From contig JAENXB010000135.1 in NCBI GenBank assembly GCA_016649785.1, positions 1-7,813 of the forward strand: 7,813 nt of DNA, read 5' to 3'. Numbering within the stretch: position 1 is the first letter of the stretch; every line of letters starts with the position of its first letter. Position numbers and translations under genes: made by a program. Positions 1-5,436 of the stretch are shown in pieces. Source of the stretch: Flavobacteriaceae bacterium. Its GTDB lineage: Bacteria > Bacteroidota > Bacteroidia > Flavobacteriales > Flavobacteriaceae. The notes beneath the pieces were generated by a model. That model searched no databases, had not been told where the DNA came from, and was given only the letters and a program-made list of their open reading frames with translations.

Positions 1-207
1 AATGTTATATTTATATCAATTTAACAAAGAAATAAAATTTAAGCTTGTAATTATTTCGAATTATTTAATACTAATAAGTAAATACTAAATAAATTGAAAG
101 GAATAGCGTTAATCTTAAATAGAACAAACACATTCAATTTTTGAAGGTAATAACCTCCGAACAAGAATAAAAAAAGTTCATTTTAAACTATTAAATTTAA
201 AAAAATA

Positions 208-651
208 ATGAAAAAAATATCCTTTTTAATATTATTCCTGCTGTTTACCAGCGCGATCTTTGCCCAGGATTGGACCACGAATTTTGAAGAAGCCAAAACC
301 CTGGCGGCAAAAAAAAATGAAAATATCGTACTGGTCTTTCAGGGCTCCGACTGGTGTGGTCCGTGTATAAAGTTAGACCGTGAAATTTGGAGCACGGATA
401 TTTTCAAAGAATTTTCAAAATCACATTTTGTAATGCTCAAAGCCGATTTTCCAAGAAGAAAAGCAAATCAACTGGATTCTGAACAAATACGTAAAAACAC
501 GCTATTGGCCGAAAAATACAATCCCGCAGGATACTTCCCTTTTGTGGTAGTGCTAAATAGTGATGGAAAAGTTCTTGGAGAAACAGGTTACAAAAAGGTT
601 AGTCCAACAGAATACATAGCACAACTTACAGCCTTTGAAAAAAGCAAATAA
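208..651 (+). CDS. Exported thioredoxin-family protein (WCGPC)
   Basis: A 147-residue secreted thiol-disulfide protein. Residues 1-19 form a signal peptide (Lys-Lys, hydrophobic core, Ala-x-Ala before Gln20), so it should act in the periplasm. The redox motif W-C50-G-P-C53 follows a beta strand (NIVLVFQGSDW), and Pro111 in GYFPFVVVL fits the conserved cis-proline before the last strands. This is the short thioredoxin_7/DUF255-like layout rather than a full TlpA/ResA protein. The start is clear: ATG follows an A-rich leader (AAAAAAATAATG) and begins the signal peptide directly. The stop overlaps the apbE start by one base (TAATG), so the two are almost certainly co-translated. A likely role is keeping thiols of a neighbouring envelope protein reduced, the C-terminal cysteines of the DUF4266 lipoprotein being the obvious candidate; that is inference. 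I found no convincing Bacteroidota promoter in the 207 AT-rich bases upstream. Family is firm, substrate unknown. Confidence 0.93.
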   Translation: MKKISFLILFLLFTSAIFAQDWTTNFEEAKTLAAKKNENIVLVFQGSDWCGPCIKLDREIWSTDIFKEFSKSHFVMLKADFPRRKANQLDSEQIRKNTLLAEKYNPAGYFPFVVVLNSDGKVLGETGYKKVSPTEYIAQLTAFEKSK

Positions 652-1643
652 TGAACAAATTTTTAATTCCCCTTTTCCTGACCATCAGTAGTATTACTCA
701 GGCCCAGGAAACTTTCCATAAAACCACTAAATTGATGGGAAGCCGTTTTGACATTACGGTTGTGGCAGAAAATCAATTGGAAGCTGATGTCTTTATTGAA
801 ATGGCTATTTCGGAAATAAGCAGGATCGAGAAACTCATATCCTCCTGGGATCCTAATTCCCAAACTTCGGCGATAAATAAAAATGCGGGGATTCAGGAAG
901 TTCGGGTAGACAAAGAACTTTTTGATTTGATAGAACGCGCCCTTAAAATTTCAAAACTCACCGATGGCGCATTTGATATCAGTTATGCCTCAATGGACAA
1001 AATTTGGAAGTTTGACGGTTCAATGATCGAAAAACCTTCGGAAGAAGCCATTAAAAAATCGGTGGAAAATATTGGCTATAAAAACATCCTGTTAAACAAG
1101 GAAAAATCTACGGTATTCCTGACAAAAGAAGGAATGAAAATAGGTTTTGGAGCCATCGGCAAAGGATATGCCGCAGACAAAACCAAAACCCTTTTAATGG
1201 AGAAGGACGTAAAAGCTGGAATTATAAACGCTTCCGGCGATATGAATACTTGGGGGAAACAACCCGATGGAAAAAGCTGGATGGTTGCCATTACCAATCC
1301 GCTGAACAAAGAAAAAGCCTTCTCATGGCTGCCTATAGATAATTCGGCCATAATAACTTCCGGAAACTACGAAAAATTTGTGCGCTTTGACAATGTGCGC
1401 TATTCCCACATTATAGACCCCAGAACCGGATATCCCACCACGGGAATTATAAGTGCTACCATTTTAAGCCCTTCTGCCGAAATAGCTGATGCCTTGGCGA
1501 CTTCCGTTTTTGTGATGGGTCTAGATGTTGGCTTGGATTTTATTAATCAATTGAAAGGCGTAGAATGTATTTTGGTAGATGAAAACAACAAATTACACAC
1601 CTCCAAAAATATCATTTTAAACAATTATTCAGATTCAGAATAA
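651..1643 (+). CDS. apbE: FAD:protein FMN transferase (ApbE family)
   Basis: A 330-residue flavin transferase. ApbE enzymes cleave FAD and link FMN through a phosphoester to a Thr/Ser of an extracytoplasmic target protein, with Mg2+. The signal peptide is about residues 1-18 (ends ITQAQ), so it is periplasmic. Family signatures occur in order: an MGSRFDITV opening strand, GFGAIGKGYAADK (residues 165-175), an INASGDMNTWG stretch corresponding to the usual GGD region, H253-I-I-D-P-R-T-G-Y-P, and the metal/FAD segment A-D280-A-L-A-T284-S-V-F-V-M-G. Length is normal for the family. The start overlaps the thioredoxin stop by one base, and a 43-base gap leads to the DUF4266 gene. No Nqr/Rnf subunit or FMN-bind protein is encoded nearby, so the target is probably one of the two downstream envelope proteins. 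Several antisense reading frames overlap it but look like shadows. Confidence 0.95.
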   Translation: MNKFLIPLFLTISSITQAQETFHKTTKLMGSRFDITVVAENQLEADVFIEMAISEISRIEKLISSWDPNSQTSAINKNAGIQEVRVDKELFDLIERALKISKLTDGAFDISYASMDKIWKFDGSMIEKPSEEAIKKSVENIGYKNILLNKEKSTVFLTKEGMKIGFGAIGKGYAADKTKTLLMEKDVKAGIINASGDMNTWGKQPDGKSWMVAITNPLNKEKAFSWLPIDNSAIITSGNYEKFVRFDNVRYSHIIDPRTGYPTTGIISATILSPSAEIADALATSVFVMGLDVGLDFINQLKGVECILVDENNKLHTSKNIILNNYSDSE

Positions 1644-1686
1644 TTATATAAAGAACTGAATTACAGAAACATACATTAGAAAACAG

Positions 1687-1896
1687 ATGAAAAAAATAAT
1701 TGGTATCGCATGCATTCTTTTGGCCTTGCAGTCTTGTACCGTGGTTAAGGAATATGAAAAAGTAGCTTTAAGTGACCCCGATATGGTTTTAAGTCCCCGA
1801 AGTATAGAAAGGTTCAAAACCAGTTTTCACGCCTACCGGGAATCGGCTTCCGGAGCGGTTGGTGGAAAAACAGGCGGTGGTTGTGGTTGTAATTAA
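1687..1896 (+). CDS. Small DUF4266 lipoprotein with C-terminal CGC tail
   Basis: A 69-residue predicted lipoprotein. Residues 1-16 are a lipoprotein signal with lipobox L14-Q-S-C17, so the mature chain is only about 53 residues anchored by Cys17. It has the features I associate with DUF4266: a short segment around LSDPDM, a YRES(x)SG segment, then a glycine-rich tail ending G63-G-G-C66-G-C68-N. The two cysteines one residue apart at the extreme C-terminus suggest metal binding, disulfide chemistry or a modification site. The gene lies 43 bases after apbE and 31 bases before the DUF3570 start, within the operon. Partnership with ApbE, thioredoxin and DUF3570 recurs in this family as I recall, but I know of no established biochemical function. 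S55-G-A57-V weakly recalls ApbE acceptor sites but lacks the acceptor Thr/Ser. Confidence 0.88.
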   Translation: MKKIIGIACILLALQSCTVVKEYEKVALSDPDMVLSPRSIERFKTSFHAYRESASGAVGGKTGGGCGCN

Positions 1897-1927
1897 AAAA
1901 TTAAATTTAAAAGAAATCCATTCTGGT

Positions 1928-3259
1928 ATGAGCTACAACAAAGCAAGGATTATAAAAAATTACTCCTTTCTACTACTATTTATATTTTTGGGCGGTGTCG
2001 GTTATGCACAGCAAGAGCAGCAGGAAACACCCCAACCATACAAGAAAAAGGTGCTGGAAAATACAGAAATAGAATTTTTGAGCAGTTACTATATTCAGGA
2101 AGGCGAAAATGCGGCAGTTTCCGGTGGAATTGGGGACGAACATTTAACAGATATTACCCCTACATTCATCGTTTCCGTGCCATTAAACGAAGACGATGTA
2201 TTGACAATGGATGTGGGAATCTCTGCCTACACTTCAGCTTCCTCCAGCAATGTCAATCCTTTTGACGGAAACAATCCCGCAAATCCTTTTCAAGCTTCCT
2301 CAGGAGCTTCTTCTGCAGATGTTTGGACAGGTTTAAACGCAAGCTATTCCCACAGTTCTGACGACAGGAATAATATATGGACAGGCAAACTTTCCGCAGC
2401 AACGGAATACGATTATTTTTCTATTGGTTTTGGCGGAAGTTATACCCGGCTTTTCAATGAAAAAAATACCGGGATTTCCATCAATACAAATATCTTTCTT
2501 GATACCTGGAAGTTAATCTACCCAATTGAATTAAGGGGTGACAATTCAGGTAATTTCAACTTAAACAGACATACTATCACCGGAAATCCCAATTACAGTC
2601 CACAATTCACGGGGTTTAATGACAAAAAAAGAAATTCCTATGCCTTGGGAGCAAGCTTTTCTCAAATTTTATCCAAAAAATTCCAGGGCTTGATATCGGT
2701 AGATGTTGTTAGACAGGAAGGTTTGCTTTCCATGCCTTTTCAACGGGTTTATTTTAAGGATATAGCAGATTCCTTCATTGAGGAATTCCATCTTGCAGAC
2801 GATGTGGAGCGTCTTCCGGATACCAGGAATAAATTGGCCTTGGGCGCAAACCTGAATTATTACATCAACGAGTTTTTAGTGCTTCGAACCCATTATCGCT
2901 ATTATACCGATGATTGGGGAATAGATTCACATACAGCAAAGATAGAATTGCCTGTTAAAGTTGGCCACGGATTCACTATTTATCCATCCTATCGCTATTA
3001 CACTCAAACTCAAGCCGATTATTTCGCGCCTTATAATGAACATCTGTCTACAGAAAAATATTACACCTCTGATTATGATCTATCCGAATTCAATGCCAAC
3101 CAATATGGGATTGGAGTCAATTATACCGACATTTTTACAAAATTCCACATCTGGAGGTTTGGAATGAAAAGTATTGATCTGGAATACAATAGGTATGACC
3201 GCAACACCAGTTTTAATGCAAACATATTTGCTGTATCCTTCAAATTTATTCAGGACTAA
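1928..3259 (+). CDS. DUF3570 probable outer-membrane beta-barrel protein
   Basis: A 443-residue exported protein. I start it at ATG 1928 (MSYNKARIIKNYSF), because this gives a normal signal peptide (basic start, hydrophobic LLLFIFLGGVGYAQ, cleavage near residue 27). The longer frame from TTG 1859 adds 23 residues translated from the DUF4266 Gly/Cys tail and would spoil the signal. The mature protein alternates polar and aromatic residues in many short strands (for example LRTHYRYYTDD, FTIYPSYRYY) and ends in an alternating strand, FNANIFAVSFKFIQD, as expected of a BAM-recognised barrel. Family DUF3570 has no established function that I know of. Two Ser/Thr-Ser/Gly-Ala-Ser sites, T102-S-A-S105 and S125-G-A-S128, recall ApbE acceptor motifs. 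It is the last gene of the operon. A decayed second copy of its 3' end lies at 5627-5769. Confidence 0.85.
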   Translation: MSYNKARIIKNYSFLLLFIFLGGVGYAQQEQQETPQPYKKKVLENTEIEFLSSYYIQEGENAAVSGGIGDEHLTDITPTFIVSVPLNEDDVLTMDVGISAYTSASSSNVNPFDGNNPANPFQASSGASSADVWTGLNASYSHSSDDRNNIWTGKLSAATEYDYFSIGFGGSYTRLFNEKNTGISINTNIFLDTWKLIYPIELRGDNSGNFNLNRHTITGNPNYSPQFTGFNDKKRNSYALGASFSQILSKKFQGLISVDVVRQEGLLSMPFQRVYFKDIADSFIEEFHLADDVERLPDTRNKLALGANLNYYINEFLVLRTHYRYYTDDWGIDSHTAKIELPVKVGHGFTIYPSYRYYTQTQADYFAPYNEHLSTEKYYTSDYDLSEFNANQYGIGVNYTDIFTKFHIWRFGMKSIDLEYNRYDRNTSFNANIFAVSFKFIQD

Positions 3260-3326
3260 ACTTCTTGTATTAACCAGACGAAAGAATATAGATAATAGAT
3301 AAAAGACTATTAAGTTGATACATCAA

Positions 3327-3350
3327 TTGTCACATAATTTTATATGACAA
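3327..3350. other. AT-rich inverted repeat downstream of DUF3570
   Basis: Arms TTGTCACATAA (3327-3337) and TTATATGACAA (3340-3350) pair at 10 of 11 positions around a two-base centre. It lies 68 bases after the DUF3570 stop. It could fold in RNA and help end the operon transcript, but no T-tract follows and the stem is AT-rich, so a terminator role is only a guess. A second, perfect small palindrome, CATTGT-T-ACAATG, lies at 3385-3397. Confidence 0.35.
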
Positions 3351-3452
3351 TATATTGCCGTCACCTTAATATATTATCTTCTGGCATTGTTACAATGGTT
3401 GTCCAACGTTCTAAATAAGGCATATAATTTCATGCACCAAAGTTGTTTTCTG

Positions 3453-3468
3453 CAAAAACCGGGTTTTG
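3453..3468 (-). terminator. Possible weak terminator after yoeB
   Basis: Read on the minus strand the sequence is CAAAACCCGGTTTTTG, a near-perfect palindrome (one A/G mispair) with a short T-run, starting 11 bases beyond the yoeB stop codon. Its position suits a terminator of the yefM-yoeB transcript. The stem is short and has almost no loop, so this is tentative. Confidence 0.25.
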
Positions 3469-3479
3469 TTTTGTTGGGA

Positions 3480-3569
3480 TTATTTTCCGTAGTGATAACG
3501 ACAAGCTGCTATTAACAATTGTTCAGATTCGTATTTATAGACCAATCGATGCTCAGAAGTTATACGTCT
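3480..3569 (-). pseudogene. yoeB: 3' part of split yoeB toxin gene
   Basis: Read on the minus strand, this 90-base piece encodes 29 residues (RRITSEHRLVYKY, then ESEQLLIAACRYHYGK) and a TAA stop. This is the classic YoeB/Txe C-terminus. In the numbering of the rebuilt protein it contains Arg65, His83 and Tyr84, the nucleic-acid-cleaving residues missing from the other half at 4674-4862. It is cut from its 5' part by the IS630 element at 3571-4690. It has no start codon of its own and should not be expressed as a toxin. Joining 3569 to 4692 across a single TA restores the frame exactly, giving 86 codons. Confidence 0.9.
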
Positions 3570-3570
3570 A

Positions 3571-3600
3571 GTGTAACGATTATTAAGTTGATTAACTATT
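3571..3600 (+). repeat. IS630 left terminal inverted repeat
   Basis: Thirty bases starting GTGTAACGATTATT. Compared without gaps with the reverse complement of 4661-4690, 22 of 30 positions match, with the best blocks at 1-6, 9-14 and 22-28 (TTAACTA). The TTG of the transposase promoter (3588-3590) lies inside it. Confidence 0.85.
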
Positions 3601-3618
3601 ATTTTTATTATATCTTTG
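3588..3618 (+). promoter_or_regulatory. Bacteroidota-type promoter of the transposase
   Basis: TTG at 3588-3590, a 20-base spacer and TATCTTTG at 3611-3618 match the Bacteroidota consensus (TTG / TAnnTTTG). The -7 box ends only four bases before the ATG at 3623, so transcription would begin at or next to the start codon, giving a leaderless or nearly leaderless mRNA. The promoter overlaps the left terminal repeat, so transposase bound to the end could repress its own transcription. Confidence 0.65.
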
Positions 3619-3622
3619 TCAT

Positions 3623-4669
3623 ATGGCAAGGATAGGAAAACCAATTCAGTTAACCATGGAGCAAAGAGTGGAATTGCTTACCATGAGTCGATCGCGTAAG
3701 CTTGAGAAGCGTTACGTTGAGCGTGCGGAAATTATATTATTTTCAGATCAAGGGATGCTACTTGACGAAATTGTCGAACAAACGGGGCTAAGCAGACCTG
3801 TTGTTAATAAATGGCGGCAGCGTTTTCGTAAGAATGGTATACCGGGTTTAAAAGATGCACCTCGTAGTGGCAAACCAAAAACAATAACATCTGAACAAAA
3901 GGCTATGGTTATTGAAAAGGCCTGTACGAAGCCAGAAGATGGTTATACTAATTGGTCACAGGGGCGGATTGCTAAAGAAATAGGCATAAGCCAATCCAAA
4001 GTATTCCAAATTCTAAAACAAGCCGATTTAAAGCCTCATAAAATAGAGTATTGGTGTGGAAAACCGAGAGACCCGGAATTTGAACAAAAAATGATAAATA
4101 TAATTGGTCTCTATTTAAGTCCTCCTGAAAATGCTATTGTAATTTGTGTAGATGAAAAGACCCAAATACAGGCACTTGACAGAACCCAGCCAGAATTACC
4201 CCTTCGCCCGGGAAACCCAAGGCGCCAAACAGCAACCTATAAAAGAAATGGGACGGTATCGCTAATAGCGGCATTAGCTGTTCATACCGGAGAAGTAACC
4301 GCTAAAACAATAAAATCTAATAACGCAGAAAATTTCTTAAAATTTTTAAAAAGCCTTGACAGAAAATACCGTAATAAAAAACTTCATATAATCGCTGATA
4401 ACTTATCAATTCATAAACATAAAGACGTGAAACAATGGTTAGCAGGGAAGAGAAAAATCCAATTACATTTTACACCAACATATTCTTCCTGGCTAAACCA
4501 AGTGGAAATATGGTTTAATATTTTAACCAAAGATGTAGTGAAAGGTGGTGTTTGGCAATCATCTGAACAACTTGCAGATCAATTAATGGAATATGTGAAA
4601 ACATATAATACAACAAGGGCAAAGCCATTTAAATGGACATATACGGGGGAGCCATTAACAATTAGTTAA
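3623..4669 (+). CDS. IS630-family DDE transposase
   Basis: A 348-residue transposase of normal IS630 length. The N-terminal half carries two helix-turn-helix segments: about residues 52-70 (EIVEQTGLSRPVVNKWRQRF) and about 117-135 (RIAKEIGISQSKVFQILKQ). They are joined by a basic GLKDAPRSGKPK linker. The catalytic half shows the acidic triad: D177 in VICVDEKTQIQALD, D259 in IIADNLSIHKH and E295 in SSWLNQVEIWF, with 35 residues between the last two. No frameshift or stop is seen, so it is probably active. The ATG is chosen because MARIGKPIQLT is the usual family opening and the promoter abuts it. There is no ribosome-binding site, consistent with leaderless initiation. The stop codon lies within the right terminal repeat. 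Confidence 0.95.
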   Translation: MARIGKPIQLTMEQRVELLTMSRSRKLEKRYVERAEIILFSDQGMLLDEIVEQTGLSRPVVNKWRQRFRKNGIPGLKDAPRSGKPKTITSEQKAMVIEKACTKPEDGYTNWSQGRIAKEIGISQSKVFQILKQADLKPHKIEYWCGKPRDPEFEQKMINIIGLYLSPPENAIVICVDEKTQIQALDRTQPELPLRPGNPRRQTATYKRNGTVSLIAALAVHTGEVTAKTIKSNNAENFLKFLKSLDRKYRNKKLHIIADNLSIHKHKDVKQWLAGKRKIQLHFTPTYSSWLNQVEIWFNILTKDVVKGGVWQSSEQLADQLMEYVKTYNTTRAKPFKWTYTGEPLTIS

Positions 4670-4690
4670 CTTATTAAATAATTATTACAC
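4661..4690 (-). repeat. IS630 right terminal inverted repeat
   Basis: The reverse complement begins GTGTAATAATTATT and pairs with 3571-3600 at 22 of 30 positions. It contains the transposase stop codon on the + strand and, on the minus strand, supplies the false tail and new TAA stop of the truncated toxin. Confidence 0.85.
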
Positions 4691-4862
4691 TAGACCAGTA
4701 ACCTTGTAAATCACCCTTTAAGGATTCGGGTTTCCCTATGCCCTCAAAAGGCGTTCGGATACAGCATTTAATGAGTTCGTTGATTCGTTTTACTATTTTC
4801 TTATCGACCTTTTGCCAATATAAATAATCATCCCAGGACGTCGTAGACCAAGTTAACTTCAT
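4674..4862 (-). pseudogene. yoeB: 5' part of yoeB toxin gene, truncated by IS630
   Basis: YoeB/Txe is a ribosome-dependent mRNA interferase held in check by YefM. This piece encodes residues 1-57 of a canonical toxin (WSTTSWDDYLYWQ, INELIK, RTPFEGIGKPE46, LKGDLQGYWS57) and then five residues read from the insertion-sequence end (SVIII) before a TAA inside the terminal repeat. Glu46 is kept, but Arg65, His83 and Tyr84 are lost with the 3' part at 3480-3569, so the product should be inactive. It might still bind YefM, which I cannot judge. Its ATG overlaps the yefM stop by one base (TAATG), the normal coupled arrangement. The rebuilt 86-residue protein would be two residues longer than E. coli YoeB. 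Confidence 0.92.
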
Positions 4863-5110
4863 TATTCAGTTAAGTCTTTTTCAATGCCTTTACCTGCTTC
4901 CAGTTCCTTGATAGAGTTTAATAAAATATCCCTGTTCTTTCCTGTTAGAAGATACGTTGTCTCCTTCAATGAGTTGTACTCGTCCAACGACACCAATACA
5001 AGGTCTTTGCCGCCATTGCGTTTGATGATGATGTCGCTTGCATCATTGACTACTTTATCAAACCAATGTTTTAGGTTCGAACGAAAGTCTGTGTAGTTTA
5101 CTGTTTCCAT
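4862..5110 (-). CDS. yefM: YefM/Phd-family antitoxin
   Basis: An intact 82-residue antitoxin. The N-terminal Phd/YefM DNA-binding fold is visible as METVNYTDFRSNLKHWFDKV followed by the strand pair DIIIKRNGGKDLVLVSLDEYNSL (about residues 26-48). Residues 49-82 are the acidic, flexible tail that normally wraps the toxin (KNRDILLNSIKELEAGKGIEKDL). It is translationally coupled to yoeB. YefM usually represses its own promoter, better so with toxin; a matching double GTAC-core operator lies just upstream. With the toxin gene broken, the antitoxin remains as an orphan regulator or possible neutraliser of a related toxin elsewhere. The + strand frame opposite it (4884-5096) looks like a shadow. Confidence 0.94.
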   Translation of the reverse strand: METVNYTDFRSNLKHWFDKVVNDASDIIIKRNGGKDLVLVSLDEYNSLKETTYLLTGKNRDILLNSIKELEAGKGIEKDLTE

Positions 5111-5114
5111 AATG

Positions 5115-5122
5115 CAAAGATA
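5115..5122 (-). promoter_or_regulatory. -7 promoter box of yefM-yoeB
   Basis: On the minus strand this reads TATCTTTG, a perfect TAnnTTTG box, ending four bases before the yefM ATG (first base 5110). The predicted start of transcription therefore falls at or next to the ATG, as for the transposase. No clear TTG is found at the expected upstream distance; that zone is occupied by the operator-like repeat. Confidence 0.6.
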
Positions 5123-5126
5123 ATAA

Positions 5127-5148
5127 AAAGTACTTATAAACGTACTTT
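5127..5148. promoter_or_regulatory. Likely YefM-YoeB operator: paired GTAC palindromes
   Basis: The perfect inverted repeat AAGTACTT / ACGTACTT region has arms AAAGTAC (5127-5133) and GTACTTT (5142-5148), with an eight-base spacer. The two GTAC cores (5130-5133 and 5142-5145) are 12 bp apart centre to centre, the spacing I recall for the TGTACA cores of the E. coli yefM operator. It sits immediately upstream of the -7 box, where binding would block RNA polymerase. Confidence 0.6.
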
Positions 5149-5170
5149 TATATTTTTGTCTAATTGGAGG

Positions 5171-5436
5171 GTAATTTCCCGAACACCCTGTTGCATCTGC
5201 TGCTTTAAGCTGTTTTACCCCTGTTGTCCCGAAGCTTCGGGGTAAATATACGAAATTGTTCCACCAGGCTAGGCAAGTGCAGTAGGTGAATTTAAATGGT
5301 TGTGGGCAATAGCCGTTATCCCTTTGTTGGCATCGGTTTTCATATTGCTGATGGCATCGTAGGTGTAGTCGTTTCCTGATTTATTGCCGGCATTAAAACC
5401 ACCCTTGCCAGGTATGGCTAAAATTGCATTAAAAAA
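5171..5436 (-). pseudogene. Decayed RHS/YD-repeat protein fragment
   Basis: Read on the minus strand, it has the signature of a Bacteroidota RHS repeat: GGFNAGNKSGNDYTYDAISN, then MKTDANKGITAIAHNHLNSP (usual form YDANGNM..D.NKGI..I.YNHLNLP). An in-frame TAG follows at 5269-5271, then GGTISYIY, an inserted palindrome, and VKQLKAADATG...GNY. This continuation matches the normal repeat order (GG.I.YIYDATGVK.....YAGNY), so it is one degraded coding stretch with a nonsense codon and a disruption. No start codon belongs to it, and neither the N-terminal shell nor a C-terminal toxin tip is present. It is probably a leftover of a polymorphic-toxin locus. Its right end runs in frame from the 41-codon ORF at 5437-5562. 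Confidence 0.75.
5228..5241. repeat. 14-bp palindrome CCCGAAGCTTCGGG inside RHS debris
   Basis: A perfect, GC-rich palindrome in AT-rich surroundings. It replaces the codons expected for DA in the RHS YIYDATG stretch: coding resumes with CAACAGGGGTAAAACAG, which fits (g)CA-ACA-GGG-GTA-AAA-CAG. It therefore looks inserted, like a small REP-type repeat. I believe similar CCCGAAGC-type palindromes are dispersed in flavobacterial genomes, but the window holds only one full copy. Confidence 0.6.

Larger units (their letters stand above)
3569..4692 (+). mobile_element. IS630-family insertion sequence with TA target duplication
   Basis: A complete insertion sequence. The element proper is 3571-4690 (1120 bp), bracketed by TA at 3569-3570 and 4691-4692, the target duplication typical of IS630/Tc1-mariner elements. 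The ends begin GTGTAA inward on both sides. The rebuilt target is GTC-TA-GAC, containing CTAG, a known IS630 preference. One transposase gene fills the element. The insertion lies inside yoeB, and the boundary is certified by the perfect rejoining of the toxin frame. The element appears intact and hence recent: full-length transposase, both terminal repeats, matching TA. Confidence 0.93.

Noticed and set aside
1..207. Promoter for the thioredoxin-apbE operon in the upstream AT-rich spacer
   Set aside because: TTG triplets occur (45-47, 94-96) but no TAnnTTTG box at a suitable distance follows either. The promoter may be atypical or lie left of the window.
663..1351. Two minus-strand frames (663-863 and 1076-1351) opposite apbE
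   Set aside because: They are antisense to conserved ApbE motifs, with no promoter and no recognisable protein features.
1859..1927. TTG-started 23-residue N-terminal extension of the DUF3570 protein overlapping the DUF4266 gene
   Set aside because: It is translation of the Gly/Cys tail codons in another frame (VVVVV run), and it places the signal peptide internally. ATG 1928 gives a normal signal peptide.
2961..3167. 68-codon + strand frame within the DUF3570 gene
   Set aside because: It lies wholly inside a well-supported gene in another frame, and its product shows no recognisable family features.
3260..3622. tRNA or other structured RNA gene in the palindromic spacer
   Set aside because: No cloverleaf, CCA end or T-loop consensus (GTTCRA context) was found. 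The inverted repeats are short and AT-rich.
3571..4690. CRISPR array or composite transposon
   Set aside because: There are no regularly spaced direct repeats anywhere, and only one insertion sequence is present.
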